From the NCBI GenBank assembly GCA_014763545.1, contig JACXVD010000017.1:23893-87892 (forward strand): 64,000 nucleotides of DNA, given 5' to 3'. A model generated the notes under the pieces. The model saw only the letters and a program-made list of their open reading frames with translations, was not told the origin of the DNA and made no database searches. Below, piece by piece: positions 37,440-47,203 of the stretch. The translations under genes were made by a program, and so were the position numbers. The DNA comes from Sphingomonadales bacterium. Its GTDB lineage: Bacteria; Pseudomonadota; Alphaproteobacteria; Sphingomonadales; Sphingomonadaceae. Position 1 is the stretch's first letter, and each line of letters begins with the position of its first letter.

Positions 37440-38005
37440 GCCGGCTGCTGCGCCCTTTCAGCCCGCAGCCATTCGACCAGCCCGACCGCCGACAGCAACA
37501 GGAACGCAGCGTAGAGCCCGGCGGTCAGCTGCAGGTCGCGCTGGATATAGAGCGCGATCGAAGCCACATCGATCGCGATCCATAACACCCAGTTCTCGAT
37601 CCGGCGAAGCGAGAGCAGCACCTGCGCGACCACGCTGGCGCCGGTGATCGCGGCATCGGCATAGGGCATTGCGGCATCGGTCATGCGGTGCATCGCCATC
37701 CCCTGCCCCAGCGTCCAGGCGACGACCAGCGCCAGCGCGCCGATCCGCGCCGGCCAGCCCATCCGCTGCACCGCCACTGCATGGTCCAGCCCGCCCGCGC
37801 GCGCCCACAGCAGCCAGCCCCAGCCCTGCACCGCGAAGAAGAAGACCTGCAGCCCCGCCTCGCCATACAGCTTCGCCTCGAAGAAGATCAGCGCATAGAG
37901 CGCGACCATCGCCATGCCGAAGGGGTAGTTCCAGATGCTGCGCCGCACGAGCAGGCCGATATTGGCCAGCCCGAGCGCCACGGCGATGATTTCCAGCACA
38001 TTCAC
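37436..38005 (-). CDS. pnuC: Nicotinamide riboside transporter PnuC
   Basis: A 189-residue membrane protein with seven predicted helices of the PnuC (SWEET-like) family. Recognisable elements are RSIWNYPFGMAMVALYALIFFEAKLYGEAGLQ and the RIENWVLWIAIDVASI helix. PnuC proteins allow facilitated uptake of nicotinamide riboside, which is then trapped by phosphorylation, done here presumably by the coupled kinase. The start codon is GTG at 38005. Confidence 0.92.
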   Translation of the reverse strand: MNVLEIIAVALGLANIGLLVRRSIWNYPFGMAMVALYALIFFEAKLYGEAGLQVFFFAVQGWGWLLWARAGGLDHAVAVQRMGWPARIGALALVVAWTLGQGMAMHRMTDAAMPYADAAITGASVVAQVLLSLRRIENWVLWIAIDVASIALYIQRDLQLTAGLYAAFLLLSAVGLVEWLRAERAQQPA

Positions 38006-38024
38006 CCGTCAGCCCCCAGCGCGG

Positions 38025-38372
38025 TCAGGCCAGCGCATTGGCCCAGGCGCGCGCGTCGAAGCCGACCAGCAGCCCGCCGGGATGTTCGACCACGGGGCGT
38101 TTGATGGTGGATGTATGCCCGGCCATGATCTCCACCGCCTTGCCGGCGTCGATCCCGTCCTTCAGCTCGTCGGGCAGCGCGCGGAAGGTCGTCCCGCGGC
38201 GGTTGAGCAGCACCTCCCACCCCGCCTCGCCGGCCCAGACCCTGAGCTTCGCCGGATCGACGCCCTGCTTCTTGTAGTCGTGGAAGTCGTAGGCGATCCC
38301 CTGCTCGTCGAGCCATTTGCGCGCCTTCTTGACCGTGTCGCAATTGGGAATGCCGTAGAGGGTGATGGTCAC
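38025..38372 (-). CDS. ArsC/Spx/YffB-family thioredoxin-fold protein
   Basis: A 115-residue protein with the family start LYGIPNCDTVKKARKWL, having a single Cys at residue 11 and the C-terminal TIKRPVVE strand typical of YffB-type ArsC-like reductases. These act with glutathione; true arsenate reduction is not established for this subgroup. Its start overlaps the stop of the neighbouring gene at 38369 by four bases. Confidence 0.9.
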   Translation of the reverse strand: MTITLYGIPNCDTVKKARKWLDEQGIAYDFHDYKKQGVDPAKLRVWAGEAGWEVLLNRRGTTFRALPDELKDGIDAGKAVEIMAGHTSTIKRPVVEHPGGLLVGFDARAWANALA

Positions 38373-38683
38373 GATGGGTCCTTGGCTTCGAAGTGATGGA
38401 TGCGCGGATCGGCGCAGGCGAACAGCGTGTAGCTCGCATAATAGCTATCGCGGCCCCGGCGCTGGACCGCAAGATGCTCTGCCTGCCGCCCCCAGCCGCG
38501 CGCCGATGGCTCGTCCGCCCATTCGGACAGGGCGATTACCTCGCCATCGTCGGAAGTATAGCTCTTGAACGAGCGGAAGCCGGGCTGCACTCGCGCCAGC
38601 GCCTCCATCGCCGCGGCATCGGCAGCATATGCGGCGGCGTCCATATCGGCGCGCTTGCGGTTGCGGAACACCACCAGATACAT
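38369..38683 (-). CDS. Antibiotic biosynthesis monooxygenase-fold (ABM) protein
   Basis: A 104-residue dimeric alpha/beta barrel protein: MYLVVFRNRKR start, a long helix with AAAMEALARVQPGFRSFKSY and the strand GEVIALSEWADE. ABM-fold proteins include small quinol or haem monooxygenases, and many are uncharacterised. It is coupled to the ArsC-like gene. No haem-binding Asn/His set can be assigned confidently. Confidence 0.78.
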   Translation of the reverse strand: MYLVVFRNRKRADMDAAAYAADAAAMEALARVQPGFRSFKSYTSDDGEVIALSEWADEPSARGWGRQAEHLAVQRRGRDSYYASYTLFACADPRIHHFEAKDPS

Positions 38684-38715
38684 CGCTCATCCCCCTTTTG
38701 CGGCCCGATGATACA

Positions 38716-38748
38716 CCAGGACATGGACCGGGTGTTACACTGTCCTGG
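38716..38748 (-). repeat. Dispersed intergenic repeat, copy 2
   Basis: The core 38720-38748, read on the minus strand, matches the element at 22897-22925 at 27 of 29 bases. Here the ends are extended so that CCAGGACA (38716-38723) and TGTCCTGG (38741-38748) form a perfect 8-bp inverted repeat. It lies in the 187-base gap between the ABM gene and ruvC, which is otherwise without a gene. Confidence 0.7.
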
Positions 38749-38870
38749 CCCGAAAAAACCTGCCGGGCGCGTGGCGGCGAAAACCGGGCGGCGCTGGCGC
38801 TGGTCGGGGCGGCGGATCATGCCGGGCGTGCTAGCGCAGCCGCGCCGTGTAGGACAGGGGGCCGGCCCGC

Positions 38871-39341
38871 TTATCCCTTCGCCAGATGCGCGTCGGCAAT
38901 CGCCACCGCCAGCGCGTCGGCGGCATCGGCCCCGGCCACGGCGATGCCGGGCAGCAACACCTTGAGCATCGCCTGGACCTGCGCCTTTTCCGCCGCACCG
39001 GTGCCGACCACCGCCTTCTTCACCAGCCGTGCGGCATGTTCGTTGACCGGCAGCGACCCGCGCCCGCAGGCCGCCAGCACCGCACCGCGCGCCTGCGCCA
39101 GCTTGAGCGTGCTCTGCGGGTTCTTGTTGACGAAGACTTCCTCCACCGCCGCGCGGTCGGGCGCATATTGCCCGATCACCGCATGCACCGCGTCGTGCAA
39201 GTGGAGCAGCCGCTCGGCCAGCGGCGCCTTGCTGTCGGTCGCAATCTGGCCGTTGGCGATATGCGCCAGCCGCGCCCCTTCGCTGCGGACGATGCCCCAG
39301 CCGGTGCAGCTGAGCGAGGGGTCGAGGCCGAGGATCAGCAC
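38871..39341 (-). CDS. ruvC: Holliday junction endonuclease RuvC
   Basis: A 156-residue nuclease that cuts Holliday junctions with RuvAB. It has the acidic active site: [14 protein letters not shown] (Asp7), [10 protein letters not shown] (Glu), and the C-terminal [14 protein letters not shown] with two Asp. The length is slightly short of the usual 160-175 residues. It follows the yebC gene on the same strand, a classic neighbourhood. ruvA and ruvB are not in the window. Confidence 0.96.
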   Translation of the reverse strand: MLILGLDPSLSCTGWGIVRSEGARLAHIANGQIATDSKAPLAERLLHLHDAVHAVIGQYAPDRAAVEEVFVNKNPQSTLKLAQARGAVLAACGRGSLPVNEHAARLVKKAVVGTGAAEKAQVQAMLKVLLPGIAVAGADAADALAVAIADAHLAKG

Positions 39342-39383
39342 CGCCGATCCCGCAAATCGGGCTGGTTCAGGCCTCGGCGAAAA

Positions 39384-39426
39384 CGGTTCTTGCCGAGAAC
39401 CGGCGCGCAGTGGACATCAATGTCCA
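39384..39426. other. Two adjacent hairpins between ruvC and yebC
   Basis: CGGTTCT-TGCCG-AGAACCG (39384-39402) and TGGACAT-CA-ATGTCCA (39411-39426) are two perfect stem-loops within 43 bases in the leader region of ruvC. Read on the minus strand, a short frame starting [16 protein letters not shown] begins in the second hairpin. They may be a structured leader, a repeat, or binding sites; none has a T-tract. Confidence 0.5.
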
Positions 39427-39478
39427 TGAGCACCGGGAGCGCAGGCAAGGACCGTTTGCAGCCCGGCATGAAGCAGCC

Positions 39479-40231
39479 CTAGCCCAGCTTTTCCATCACC
39501 TCGTCGGGGATTTCGTAATTGCCCCACACGGTCTGCACGTCGTCGTCGTCGTCGAGCGTGTCGACCAGCTTGAGCAGCGTTCCGGCGGAGCTTTCGTCCA
39601 TTGCGACGGTGATGTTGGGCTTCCACGCCAGCTTGACGCTGTCGGCTTCGCCCAGCACCTTTTCCAGTGCGGCGGCGACTTCGTGCAGCGCATCGACGCT
39701 GGTCCAGATCGAGTGGCCGCCATCTTCGCCCATGTCGCTTTCGACATCGTCGGCGCCCGCTTCGATCGCGGCTTCGAGCACGGTTTCCTCGTCACCCGCG
39801 CCAACCTTGTATTCGATCAGGCCGAGCCGGTCGAACCCGTGGCTCACCGCGCCGCTGGCGCCCAAATTGCCGCCATTCTTGGAGAAGGCAGTGCGCACAT
39901 TGGTGGCAGTGCGGTTGCGGTTGTCGGTCAGCGCCTCGACGATCAGCGCGACGCCGCCCGGGCCGTAGCCTTCGTAGCGCACTTCCTCGTAATCCTCGCC
40001 GCCGGCGGCGGCCGCCTTGTCGATCGCGCGCTGGATATTGTCCTTCGGCATCGACTGCGCCTTGGCCGCGTTGACCGCCAGGCGCAGGCGCGGGTTCATG
40101 TCCGGATCGGGCATGCCCATCTTGGCCGCGACGGTGATTTCGCGCGAAAGCTTGGAAAACATCGCCGAGCGCTTTTTGTCCTGCGCGCCCTTGCGGTGCA
40201 TGATGTTCTTGAACTTGGAATGGCCTGCCAT
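39479..40231 (-). CDS. yebC: YebC/PmpR family protein
   Basis: A 250-residue protein with the family start [20 protein letters not shown], the central [19 protein letters not shown] and [23 protein letters not shown]. YebC proteins were described as DNA-binding regulators and more recently as ribosome-associated factors that ease proline-rich stalls. It lies upstream of ruvC in the same direction. Confidence 0.96.
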   Translation of the reverse strand: MAGHSKFKNIMHRKGAQDKKRSAMFSKLSREITVAAKMGMPDPDMNPRLRLAVNAAKAQSMPKDNIQRAIDKAAAAGGEDYEEVRYEGYGPGGVALIVEALTDNRNRTATNVRTAFSKNGGNLGASGAVSHGFDRLGLIEYKVGAGDEETVLEAAIEAGADDVESDMGEDGGHSIWTSVDALHEVAAALEKVLGEADSVKLAWKPNITVAMDESSAGTLLKLVDTLDDDDDVQTVWGNYEIPDEVMEKLG

Positions 40232-40303
40232 GGGTCTCTTGTCGGTTTGAATGGCTTGAAGATGCGCGCCCTTACACCGCCAGAGCGGCCAAGGGCAACC
40301 ATC

Positions 40304-40801
40304 CTACAACACCAGCTGCCACCAGCTGACATCGCGCCAGCCGCCCATCTTCCACCCGACCTCGCGATAGGTACCGACTTCGCCGAAGCCCATCGCGCGG
40401 TGCAGGCCGATGCTCGCCGCATTGGGCAGGGCGATCCCGGCGAAGGCGGCGTGGTATCTGCGGTGCCGCAACTCGTCGAACAACATGGTGTAAAGCGCGC
40501 GCCCGATCCCCCGCCGCGCAGCCACCGGCGCGACATAGATCGCCACATCGCAGGATGTGCGATAGGCGGCCCGGCTGCGGTGCTGCGAGGCATAGCAATA
40601 GCCGAGCAGCCGCCCCGCATGGTCTTCCGCCACGAACCAGCCGTGATGCGCGCGGGCCTCGTCGATCCGGCGCGCCATTTCGGCGGCATCGGGCGCCTTC
40701 AGTTCGAAGCTGGTCCAGCTTTCGCGGACGAAAGGGCGGTAGATCGCCGCGCAGGCCGCCGCATCGCGCGCGGCATCTGCGGGGCGAATCTGCGCGGTCA
40801 A
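40304..40801 (-). CDS. GNAT acetyltransferase, phosphinothricin-acetyltransferase-like
   Basis: A 165-residue acetyltransferase resembling PAT/bar-type enzymes: [21 protein letters not shown] start, the acetyl-CoA loop [19 protein letters not shown] and the C-terminal [27 protein letters not shown]. It may acetylate amino-acid analogues such as methionine sulfone. The start is probably TTG, overlapping the stop of the YbjQ-like gene (40798), which implies coupling. Confidence 0.88.
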   Translation of the reverse strand: MTAQIRPADAARDAAACAAIYRPFVRESWTSFELKAPDAAEMARRIDEARAHHGWFVAEDHAGRLLGYCYASQHRSRAAYRTSCDVAIYVAPVAARRGIGRALYTMLFDELRHRRYHAAFAGIALPNAASIGLHRAMGFGEVGTYREVGWKMGGWRDVSWWQLVL

Positions 40802-41115
40802 AGGCGCACGGCCGTGCCGCTGGCGCTGACCATCAGCATCGAGCCGTTCTGGCCCAGCACCTCGTAATCGAGATCGACCCCGACCACGGCGTTGCCGCCC
40901 AGCTTGCGCGCTTCTTCCTGCATTTCCGCGATCGCTTCCTTGCGCGCGCGGGCCAGCACGTCTTCATACTTGCCCGAACGCCCGCCGACGATGTCGGTGA
41001 TGCTGGCGAAGAGGTCGCGGAACAGATTGGCGCCGACGATCACCTCGCCGGTGACGATGCCGAGGTAGTCCTGCGTGGGACGTCCTTCGACGGTGGGGGT
41101 GGTGGTAACGATCAT
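40798..41115 (-). CDS. YbjQ/UPF0145 family protein
   Basis: A 105-residue protein of the YbjQ family, with [23 protein letters not shown], a [11 protein letters not shown] motif and [15 protein letters not shown]. Members form pentamers and have been linked to metal binding without a settled function. It precedes and overlaps the acetyltransferase gene. Confidence 0.93.
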   Translation of the reverse strand: MIVTTTPTVEGRPTQDYLGIVTGEVIVGANLFRDLFASITDIVGGRSGKYEDVLARARKEAIAEMQEEARKLGGNAVVGVDLDYEVLGQNGSMLMVSASGTAVRL

Positions 41116-41159
41116 CGGCGAATCTCCTGCTCTGTATGAAACAGGAGACTAGCCGCCGA

Positions 41160-41396
41160 TCAGCCCAGGCCCAAGGCCGCCTTGTAGGTATCGAGCACCA
41201 TTTCCATCTCGGCGCGGTCGTCGGGCTTCATCTTCCGCAGGCGCACGATCTGGCGCATGATCTTGGCGTCGTAACCCACCGCCTTGGCCTCGGCGTAAAC
41301 GTCGCGGATATCGTCGGCGATACCCTTCTTCTCTTCTTCGAGGCGTTCGATGCGCTCGATCAGCAGGCGCAGGCGGTCGTCGGTGGCATCAGCCAT
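41160..41396 (-). CDS. gapR: DUF2312/GapR-like nucleoid protein
   Basis: A 78-residue protein, mostly alpha-helical, with the family pattern [48 protein letters not shown] and a C-terminal YKAALGLG. GapR of Caulobacter encircles overtwisted DNA ahead of polymerases and helps topoisomerases. It stands alone in the minus direction. The 138 bases upstream hold a C-rich stretch but no clear signal. Confidence 0.92.
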   Translation of the reverse strand: MADATDDRLRLLIERIERLEEEKKGIADDIRDVYAEAKAVGYDAKIMRQIVRLRKMKPDDRAEMEMVLDTYKAALGLG

Positions 41397-41534
41397 CTCT
41401 TGGTCTCCATGGTCCGGGATGATCCGGGTGAATCGGTTGGACCGCCGCTTAGCCGCCCCCCGCCACCGGTGGAAGGGCGGTGTGCGATTTTCCCCTGCGT
41501 GCCCGCAAAACCTGCCGTTCGGGGGGGCAGCGCC

Positions 41535-41804
41535 CTAGCTGAATTCGATCCACAGCCGCCCGCCATCGTCGCGCCGCTCGGCCCGGCGCGGGCCATGCTC
41601 CGGCTGCGGATGGGCGAGGTCGATCCGTTCGGCGCGCAGGATGGTGACGCTCGCGCGGGCGGCGATCCCGGAGCCATGCGCCACCGGCGTTGCCCGAGCG
41701 GACGGGGCGTTACCGGGGGGATCGCCCGGTGGCGGCGCGCTCGCCGGTTGGGCGATGGCGGGCTGGGTCATGGCGGCCAGGAACAGGATCGCGGCGCTGG
41801 GCAT
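41535..41804 (-). CDS. Small exported protein of unknown function
   Basis: An 89-residue protein with a signal peptide (MPSAAILFLAAMTQPAIAQ), a Pro/Ala-rich linker and a short beta-strand region with ARASVTILRAERIDL. Similar short exported proteins are common in sphingomonads as far as I recall, without a known role. The gap from 41805 to the tRNA at 42057 holds no gene or clear signal. Confidence 0.6.
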   Translation of the reverse strand: MPSAAILFLAAMTQPAIAQPASAPPPGDPPGNAPSARATPVAHGSGIAARASVTILRAERIDLAHPQPEHGPRRAERRDDGGRLWIEFS

Positions 41805-42056
41805 GGATCATGGTTGACGCCGCGTTTACTGTTCGCGCAAGCGCTCCGCAGGCAGCGTTCCACAGCGGGACGGATGGGCGACGGATCAAGGGGCCGATCA
41901 CGCCCGGCCGCCGCCCCCAAACCGGCCATCCGCGCGATTGGCGAGCAATATCGCCGCCCCTCACGCAACCGCTTGCGGAAGGGAAGGCGCTTTGCTAGGG
42001 GCGCTCGCCTACCGACGGGACACGCCATTTTGCACGGCCATCCCGGATGACTGTGT

Positions 42057-42143
42057 GCGGTCGTGGCGGAACTGGTAGACGCGCAACGTTGAGGTCGTTG
42101 TGGCCGAAAGGCCGTGGAAGTTCGAGTCTTCTCGACCGCACCA
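42057..42143 (+). tRNA. tRNA-Leu (anticodon GAG)
   Basis: An 87-base class II tRNA. The acceptor stem GCGGTCG pairs with CGACCGC, followed by discriminator A and encoded CCA (42141-42143). The anticodon loop TTGAGGT gives GAG (reads CUC/CUU leucine codons). The long variable arm TGGCCGAAAGGCCG is as expected for leucine, and the T-loop reads TTCGAGT. A T-rich stretch follows within 12 bases. Confidence 0.97.
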
Positions 42144-42269
42144 GACAATCCTTTTTCGATAGTGATCTTTGCCTTCGGGCTCCCCTGCCTGCCCATGCGG
42201 CAAGCGGCGGCTGGACAAGCGCGCGCGGCGCGCCAATAGTTGCGGGCGACAATCGCAACCGGGGTCGCC

Positions 42270-43709
42270 ATGCATCATTCCATCCTTGCCCAGAAGCTCG
42301 CCCGTTCCTTCGCCCGCCCGCTGGTGCTGGCCATGCTCGCCTCGGCCAGCTTCGGCGCCGCGCCGCTGGGGGCCAAGGACCATCCCGAAGCGGCAGCGCA
42401 GGTGCTCGACCTGTCGAAGCAGGCGATCGCCATGCGCTCGGTGCGCGGCGAGGGCAACCAGACGATCAAGGTGGCCGAGCTGTTCCGCGACGCGCTGCTC
42501 AAGGCCGGCTGGTCGGAGGACGACATCGAGATCGTGCCGTTCGACGATACCGCCTATTTCATTGCCACCTGGAAGGGCAGCGACCCGAGCCTGGGGCCGG
42601 TAGTGATTTCGGCGCATATGGACGTGGTCGAGGCCAAGCCCGCAGACTGGGAGCGCGATCCCTTCACCCCGGTGGTGGAGAACGGCTACCTGTTCGGCCG
42701 GGGCGCGAGCGACACCAAGTTCGACGCCGCGCTGGCGCTGTCTTCGGTGATCGAATTGCGCCGCCAGGGCTACAAGCCCCGGCGCAGCATCGTGATCGCC
42801 TATTCGGGCGACGAGGAAACCACGATGGCGACCAGCAAGGTGATCGCCGAAAAGCTGAAAGGCGCGAGCATCGTGCTCAATGTCGACGGCTCGTCGGGGC
42901 GCCTGTCGGAAGAAACCAACCAGCCGATGTTCTGGAGCTGGCAGGGCGCAGAGAAGACCTATGTCGATTACCAGCTGGAAGTGACCAACCCCGGTGGCCA
43001 CAGCTCCGCCCCGCGGCCCGACAATGCGATCGTCCAGCTGTCGACCGCGCTGGAGAAGATCGGTGCCTATCATTTCGCGCCCGAGGTGAACGACATCACC
43101 CGCGCCGCGCTGAAGGTGCAGGCCGAGCAGGAAGGCGACCCGGCGGTTGCCGCCGCCCTCACCGCCTTCCTCGCCAATAAGGACGATCCCGCCGCGCTGG
43201 CGGTGCTGCGCGCCAATTACGGCTATGTCGGGCAGATCGGCACGACCTGCGTCGTCACCATGGTGGAAGGCGGGCATGCGCAGAACGCCCTGCCCCAGCG
43301 CGCCACCGCCAACGTCAATTGCCGCGTTTTCCCCGGCCACAGCCGCGAGGAAATCCGCCAGGAACTGGCCGGCGTGGTCGGCGATCCGCAGGTGACGATC
43401 ACCGATGTGACCGGCGATGCATCGACCGAAAGCCCGGCCTCGCCGATGGACCCGGCCTTCCTCAAGGCGGCGAGCAAGGCGGTAAAGGCGGCGTGGGGCG
43501 ACGTGCCGATCGTGCCGTCGCAATCCTCCGGCGCGTCGGATTCGATGTGGTACCGCGCGCTCGGCGTGCCGAGTTACGGGGCGAGCGCCACGATGATGAA
43601 GGAATCCGATGAATTCTCGCACGGGCTCAACGAACGCATGCCGCTGCTCAATATCGAGCCGGGGATCACTTTCTACCTTTCGATCCTCAAGGACCTGACG
43701 GCCAAGTGA
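42270..43709 (+). CDS. M20 family metallopeptidase, exported
   Basis: A 479-residue dizinc peptidase with a signal peptide (LVLAMLASASFGAAPLGAK), metal motifs VVISAHMDVVEAKPADW and GRGASDTKFDAAL, YSGDEETTM with the catalytic Glu pair, and a dimerisation domain (about 215-330). It probably cleaves dipeptides or N-acyl amino acids in the periplasm. Its stop overlaps the start of an exported amidohydrolase gene, so the two likely process peptides together. Confidence 0.92.
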   Translation: MHHSILAQKLARSFARPLVLAMLASASFGAAPLGAKDHPEAAAQVLDLSKQAIAMRSVRGEGNQTIKVAELFRDALLKAGWSEDDIEIVPFDDTAYFIATWKGSDPSLGPVVISAHMDVVEAKPADWERDPFTPVVENGYLFGRGASDTKFDAALALSSVIELRRQGYKPRRSIVIAYSGDEETTMATSKVIAEKLKGASIVLNVDGSSGRLSEETNQPMFWSWQGAEKTYVDYQLEVTNPGGHSSAPRPDNAIVQLSTALEKIGAYHFAPEVNDITRAALKVQAEQEGDPAVAAALTAFLANKDDPAALAVLRANYGYVGQIGTTCVVTMVEGGHAQNALPQRATANVNCRVFPGHSREEIRQELAGVVGDPQVTITDVTGDASTESPASPMDPAFLKAASKAVKAAWGDVPIVPSQSSGASDSMWYRALGVPSYGASATMMKESDEFSHGLNERMPLLNIEPGITFYLSILKDLTAK

Positions 43710-44977
43710 TGCGCCGGCTGATCGCCGCCCTCGCGCTGGCCGCCGCGACCCCGGCGAGCGCCCAGACGCTCTATGTCGAGGCGGGGCGGCTGCTCGATGT
43801 CGCGAGCGGCGCGCTGCAGGCCGGGCAATGCGTGCTGGTGGAAGGCGAGCGGATCGCCCGGGTGGAGGCTTGCGGGCCGACGCCCGAAGGGGCCGAGCGG
43901 GTCGACTGGTCGGCCTATACGGTGCTGCCGGGCCTGTTCGACCTGCACACCCATCTGGCCGATGTGGGGCAGGATGCCGATGTCGCCCTGCCGCTCAAGA
44001 CCTCGCCGCAGCTGACCGCGCTTTACGGCGCGCATAATGCCCGGGTCACGCTGGAAGCCGGCTTCACCACCGTGCGCGATGTCGGCACCTATCGCGGGTT
44101 GACCGATGTGGCGCTGCGCGACGCGATCGAACGCGGGCTTGTGCCGGGGCCGCGCATGTTCGTCGCCGGGGCCTATCTCACCCATCCGGGCGGCGGCGGC
44201 GAATTGAACGGCGTGGTGCCCAACGACCAGTTGCCCGCCGATATGCGGCTGGGGGTCGTTTCCACCCCGCAGCAGGCGCATGATCGGGCCGAATTCCTGT
44301 TCGCCAACCATGTCGATTTCCTCAAGCTGATCGGCACCGGCGCGGTGCTGGCGATCGGCACCGAACCGGGCGAGCCCGAACTGACCGAAGCGGAAATGCG
44401 CGCCGCGGTGCAGGTGGCCAAGGAGCATGGCAGCTATGCCACCGCCCATGCCCACGGCGCCGAAGGGATCAAGAACGCGATCCGCGCCGGGGTCCACAGC
44501 ATCGAACATGCCAGCCTGATCGACGACGAGGGGCTGCAGATGGCCAAGGACCGCGGCGTGTGGCTGGTGATGGACATTTTCAACGGCGATTACATCGACG
44601 AGATCGGCACGAAGGAAGGCTGGCCCGAGGAATATCTGCGCAAGAACCGCGAGACGACCGAAACCCAGCGCCAGGGCTTCGCCAAGGCGGTGAAGCTGGG
44701 GGTGAAGATCGGCTTCGGCACCGATGCCGGCGTCTATCCGCACGGGATGAATGCGCGCCAGTTCGCCTATATGGTCCGCTACGGCATGACCCCGCTGCAG
44801 GCGATCCGTTCGGCCACGATCGACGCGGCGACGCTGGTCGGCCACGAGAGCGAATTGGGCAGCATCGCGCCGGGCAAATATGCCGACATGATCGCGGTCA
44901 CCGGCAACCCGCTGGACGATATCCGCGTGCTCGAACATGTCGACCATGTGATGAAGGGCGGCACGGTCTATAAATAG
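43709..44977 (+). CDS. Exported metal-dependent amidohydrolase (prolidase-like)
   Basis: A 422-residue amidohydrolase with a signal peptide ending ASAQ, metal motif [13 protein letters not shown], a lysine in [11 protein letters not shown] that may be carboxylated, HAHGAEG and HSIEHAS histidines, and [12 protein letters not shown] with the catalytic Asp. It resembles the Xaa-Pro or Xaa-Arg dipeptidase group of periplasmic amidohydrolases. Translational coupling with the M20 peptidase supports peptide breakdown. I use the ATG at 43709. Confidence 0.9.
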   Translation: MRRLIAALALAAATPASAQTLYVEAGRLLDVASGALQAGQCVLVEGERIARVEACGPTPEGAERVDWSAYTVLPGLFDLHTHLADVGQDADVALPLKTSPQLTALYGAHNARVTLEAGFTTVRDVGTYRGLTDVALRDAIERGLVPGPRMFVAGAYLTHPGGGGELNGVVPNDQLPADMRLGVVSTPQQAHDRAEFLFANHVDFLKLIGTGAVLAIGTEPGEPELTEAEMRAAVQVAKEHGSYATAHAHGAEGIKNAIRAGVHSIEHASLIDDEGLQMAKDRGVWLVMDIFNGDYIDEIGTKEGWPEEYLRKNRETTETQRQGFAKAVKLGVKIGFGTDAGVYPHGMNARQFAYMVRYGMTPLQAIRSATIDAATLVGHESELGSIAPGKYADMIAVTGNPLDDIRVLEHVDHVMKGGTVYK

Positions 44978-44996
44978 GCCCGCCGCCAGCGCCCGC

Positions 44997-45545
44997 ATGT
45001 CCCGCCTCGTCCTGTTCAACAAACCCTATGGCGTGCTCAGCCAGTTCACCGACAAGGGCAGCGACGGCGCGCGGGCCACGCTGTCGGACCATATCGACCT
45101 GCCCGGCGTCTATCCCGCCGGGCGGCTCGACCGCGACAGCGAGGGGCTGCTGCTGCTGACCGACGACGGGCGGCTGCAAGCGCGCATTGCCGATCCGAAA
45201 TTCAAACTGCCCAAGACCTATCTCGTGCAGGTCGAAGGCGAGATTACGGAAGATGCGCTGGCGGCGCTGGGCCGAGGCGTGCCGCTGAAAGACGGGATGA
45301 CCCGCCCGGCAGAGGCGCGCCGGATCGCCCCGCCGGACTTGTGGCCGCGCGACCCGCCGGTGCGTTATCGCAAGAGCGTGCCCGATTGCTGGATCGAACT
45401 GACGATCCGCGAAGGGCGCAACCGGCAGGTCCGCCGGATGACCGCCGCCACCGGGTTCCCGACCTTGCGGCTGGTGCGCCGGAGCATCGGCGACTGGTCG
45501 CTGGGCACGCTGGCACCGGGCGCATGGCGCATGGTCGAAATTTGA
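44997..45545 (+). CDS. rluE: RsuA/RluE-family rRNA pseudouridine synthase
   Basis: A 182-residue synthase lacking an S4 domain, as RluE does. It begins [13 protein letters not shown] and has the catalytic [17 protein letters not shown] with its Asp, and the C-terminal [22 protein letters not shown]. RluE makes the pseudouridine at position 2457 of 23S rRNA in E. coli numbering; the exact target here is inferred. Confidence 0.9.
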   Translation: MSRLVLFNKPYGVLSQFTDKGSDGARATLSDHIDLPGVYPAGRLDRDSEGLLLLTDDGRLQARIADPKFKLPKTYLVQVEGEITEDALAALGRGVPLKDGMTRPAEARRIAPPDLWPRDPPVRYRKSVPDCWIELTIREGRNRQVRRMTAATGFPTLRLVRRSIGDWSLGTLAPGAWRMVEI

Positions 45546-45603
45546 GCGTCGGCAGCCCGTTCGCCGCTGGCAATGATGCGGGCATTCGGGCAGGAATGGC
45601 CCG

Positions 45604-46176
45604 GTGACCATCGCCAAGACATATCTCACCGCCAACGGGCTGCTCGAGGATTCCTACCGCCTCGCCAACCTCATCCTCGAATCCGGTTTCGCACCGACGC
45701 ATATCGTCGGCATCTGGCGCGGCGGCGCGCCGATCGGCATCGCGGTGCAGGAACTGCTGGAATATCGCGGCGTATGCAGCGACCATATCGCGATCCGCAC
45801 CTCGTCCTACCGCTCGATCGACCAGGCCGAACCCAGTGTGCGGGTCTATGCGCTGGGTTACCTGATCGACACGCTGAACCCGGATGACCGGCTGCTGGTG
45901 ATCGACGATGTGTTCGACACCGGGCGTTCGGTGGCCGCTTTCCTCGACGAACTGGCCCAGCGATGCCGCCACAACATGCCGCGCGAGGTGCGGATCGCCA
46001 CGGTATATTACAAGCCGTCGCGCAACCGGACCGCGCTGGTGCCCGATTACTTCATCCACGAAACCGAAGACTGGCTGATTTTCCCGCATGAGATCATCGG
46101 CCTGAGCCAAGAAGAGATTCGCGCGCACAAGCCCGAAGCCGCGATCATCCTTGGCGAAGGGCAGGAACAGGACTGA
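45604..46176 (+). CDS. Purine phosphoribosyltransferase
   Basis: A 190-residue phosphoribosyltransferase with the PRPP-binding LLVIDDVFDTGRS and the early IWRGGAPIG loop. It resembles hypoxanthine-type transferases that make IMP. The start codon is GTG at 45604. It precedes the deaminase at 46178 by one base, which would supply hypoxanthine from adenine, giving a two-step adenine salvage route. Confidence 0.88.
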   Translation: MTIAKTYLTANGLLEDSYRLANLILESGFAPTHIVGIWRGGAPIGIAVQELLEYRGVCSDHIAIRTSSYRSIDQAEPSVRVYALGYLIDTLNPDDRLLVIDDVFDTGRSVAAFLDELAQRCRHNMPREVRIATVYYKPSRNRTALVPDYFIHETEDWLIFPHEIIGLSQEEIRAHKPEAAIILGEGQEQD

Positions 46177-46177
46177 C

Positions 46178-47203
46178 ATGGCCGACACCGCAACCGACCC
46201 GCGCGACGCATTGATCGCCCGCCTGCCCAAGGCCGAACTGCACCTGCATATCGAAGGGTCGCTGGAACCCGAACTGATGTTCGCGCTGGCGAAGCGCAAC
46301 GGGATCGCCATCCCCTTTGCCAGCGTGGAAGAGGTCCGCGCGGCCTATGATTTCTCGAACCTGCAGGACTTTCTCGACATCTATTACCAGGGCATGGGGG
46401 TGCTGCGCGAAGAACAGGATTTCTTCGACCTGACGATGGCCTATCTCGAACGCGCGCATGCCGACACTGTGCGCCACGTCGAAATCTTCTTCGATCCGCA
46501 GGGCCATACCGAACGCGGGGTGAGCTTCGACACGGCGATCGGCGGCATCCTGCGCGCGCTGGATGCAGGCGAGGCGCGCTTCGGCATCACCTATCGCCTG
46601 ATCATGTGCTTCCTGCGCCATCTCGACGAGGAATCCGCCTTTGCCACGCTGGCGCAGGCCGAACCCTGGCTCGACCGGATCGCCGGGGTCGGGCTCGATT
46701 CCTCGGAGGTCGGCCACCCGCCCGCCAAATTCGCCCGCGTCTTCGCCGCCGCGCGCGAACGCGGGCTGAAGCTGGTCGCCCATGCGGGAGAGGAAGGGCC
46801 GCCCGAATATGTCTGGGAAGCGCTCGACGTGATCGGCATCGACCGGATCGACCACGGCAATCGCGCGCTGGAGGATAGCGCGCTGGTCGAACGGATCGTC
46901 GCCGACGGGCAGACGCTGACCGTGTGCCCGCTCTCCAACCTCAAGCTCTGCGTGATCGAGAGGATCGAGGACAGCCCGGTCAAGCGGATGCTCGACCTCG
47001 GCATCGCGGCCACGGTCAATTCAGACGACCCATCCTATTTCGGCGGCTATGTGAACGACAATTACCGCGCCATCGCCCACGCACTCGACCTGTCGGCAGC
47101 GGATATCGCCCGGCTCGCGGCGAACAGCTTTGCCGGTTCCTTCCTGCCGGAGGAAGAAAAGCAGGCGCATATCGCCGCGGTCGAGGCGGCGCTCAGCTCC
47201 TGA
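46178..47203 (+). CDS. Adenine/adenosine deaminase
   Basis: A 341-residue enzyme of the adenosyl-deaminase superfamily: metal site KAELHLHIEGSLEP, LDSSEVGHPPAKF, VAHAGEEGPPEYVWEAL with the catalytic Glu, and TVNSDDPSYFGGYV. The SSEVGHPP and DDPSYFGGY signatures are those of the adenine-deaminase subgroup rather than adenosine deaminase. It is coupled to the purine phosphoribosyltransferase. Its 3' end overlaps the convergent FAD gene by 11 bases. Confidence 0.88.
   Translation: MADTATDPRDALIARLPKAELHLHIEGSLEPELMFALAKRNGIAIPFASVEEVRAAYDFSNLQDFLDIYYQGMGVLREEQDFFDLTMAYLERAHADTVRHVEIFFDPQGHTERGVSFDTAIGGILRALDAGEARFGITYRLIMCFLRHLDEESAFATLAQAEPWLDRIAGVGLDSSEVGHPPAKFARVFAAARERGLKLVAHAGEEGPPEYVWEALDVIGIDRIDHGNRALEDSALVERIVADGQTLTVCPLSNLKLCVIERIEDSPVKRMLDLGIAATVNSDDPSYFGGYVNDNYRAIAHALDLSAADIARLAANSFAGSFLPEEEKQAHIAAVEAALSS

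Noticed and set aside
42057..42270. Possible integration site at the tRNA-Leu 3' end
   Set aside because: No integrase gene or second copy of the tRNA 3' end was seen in the window.
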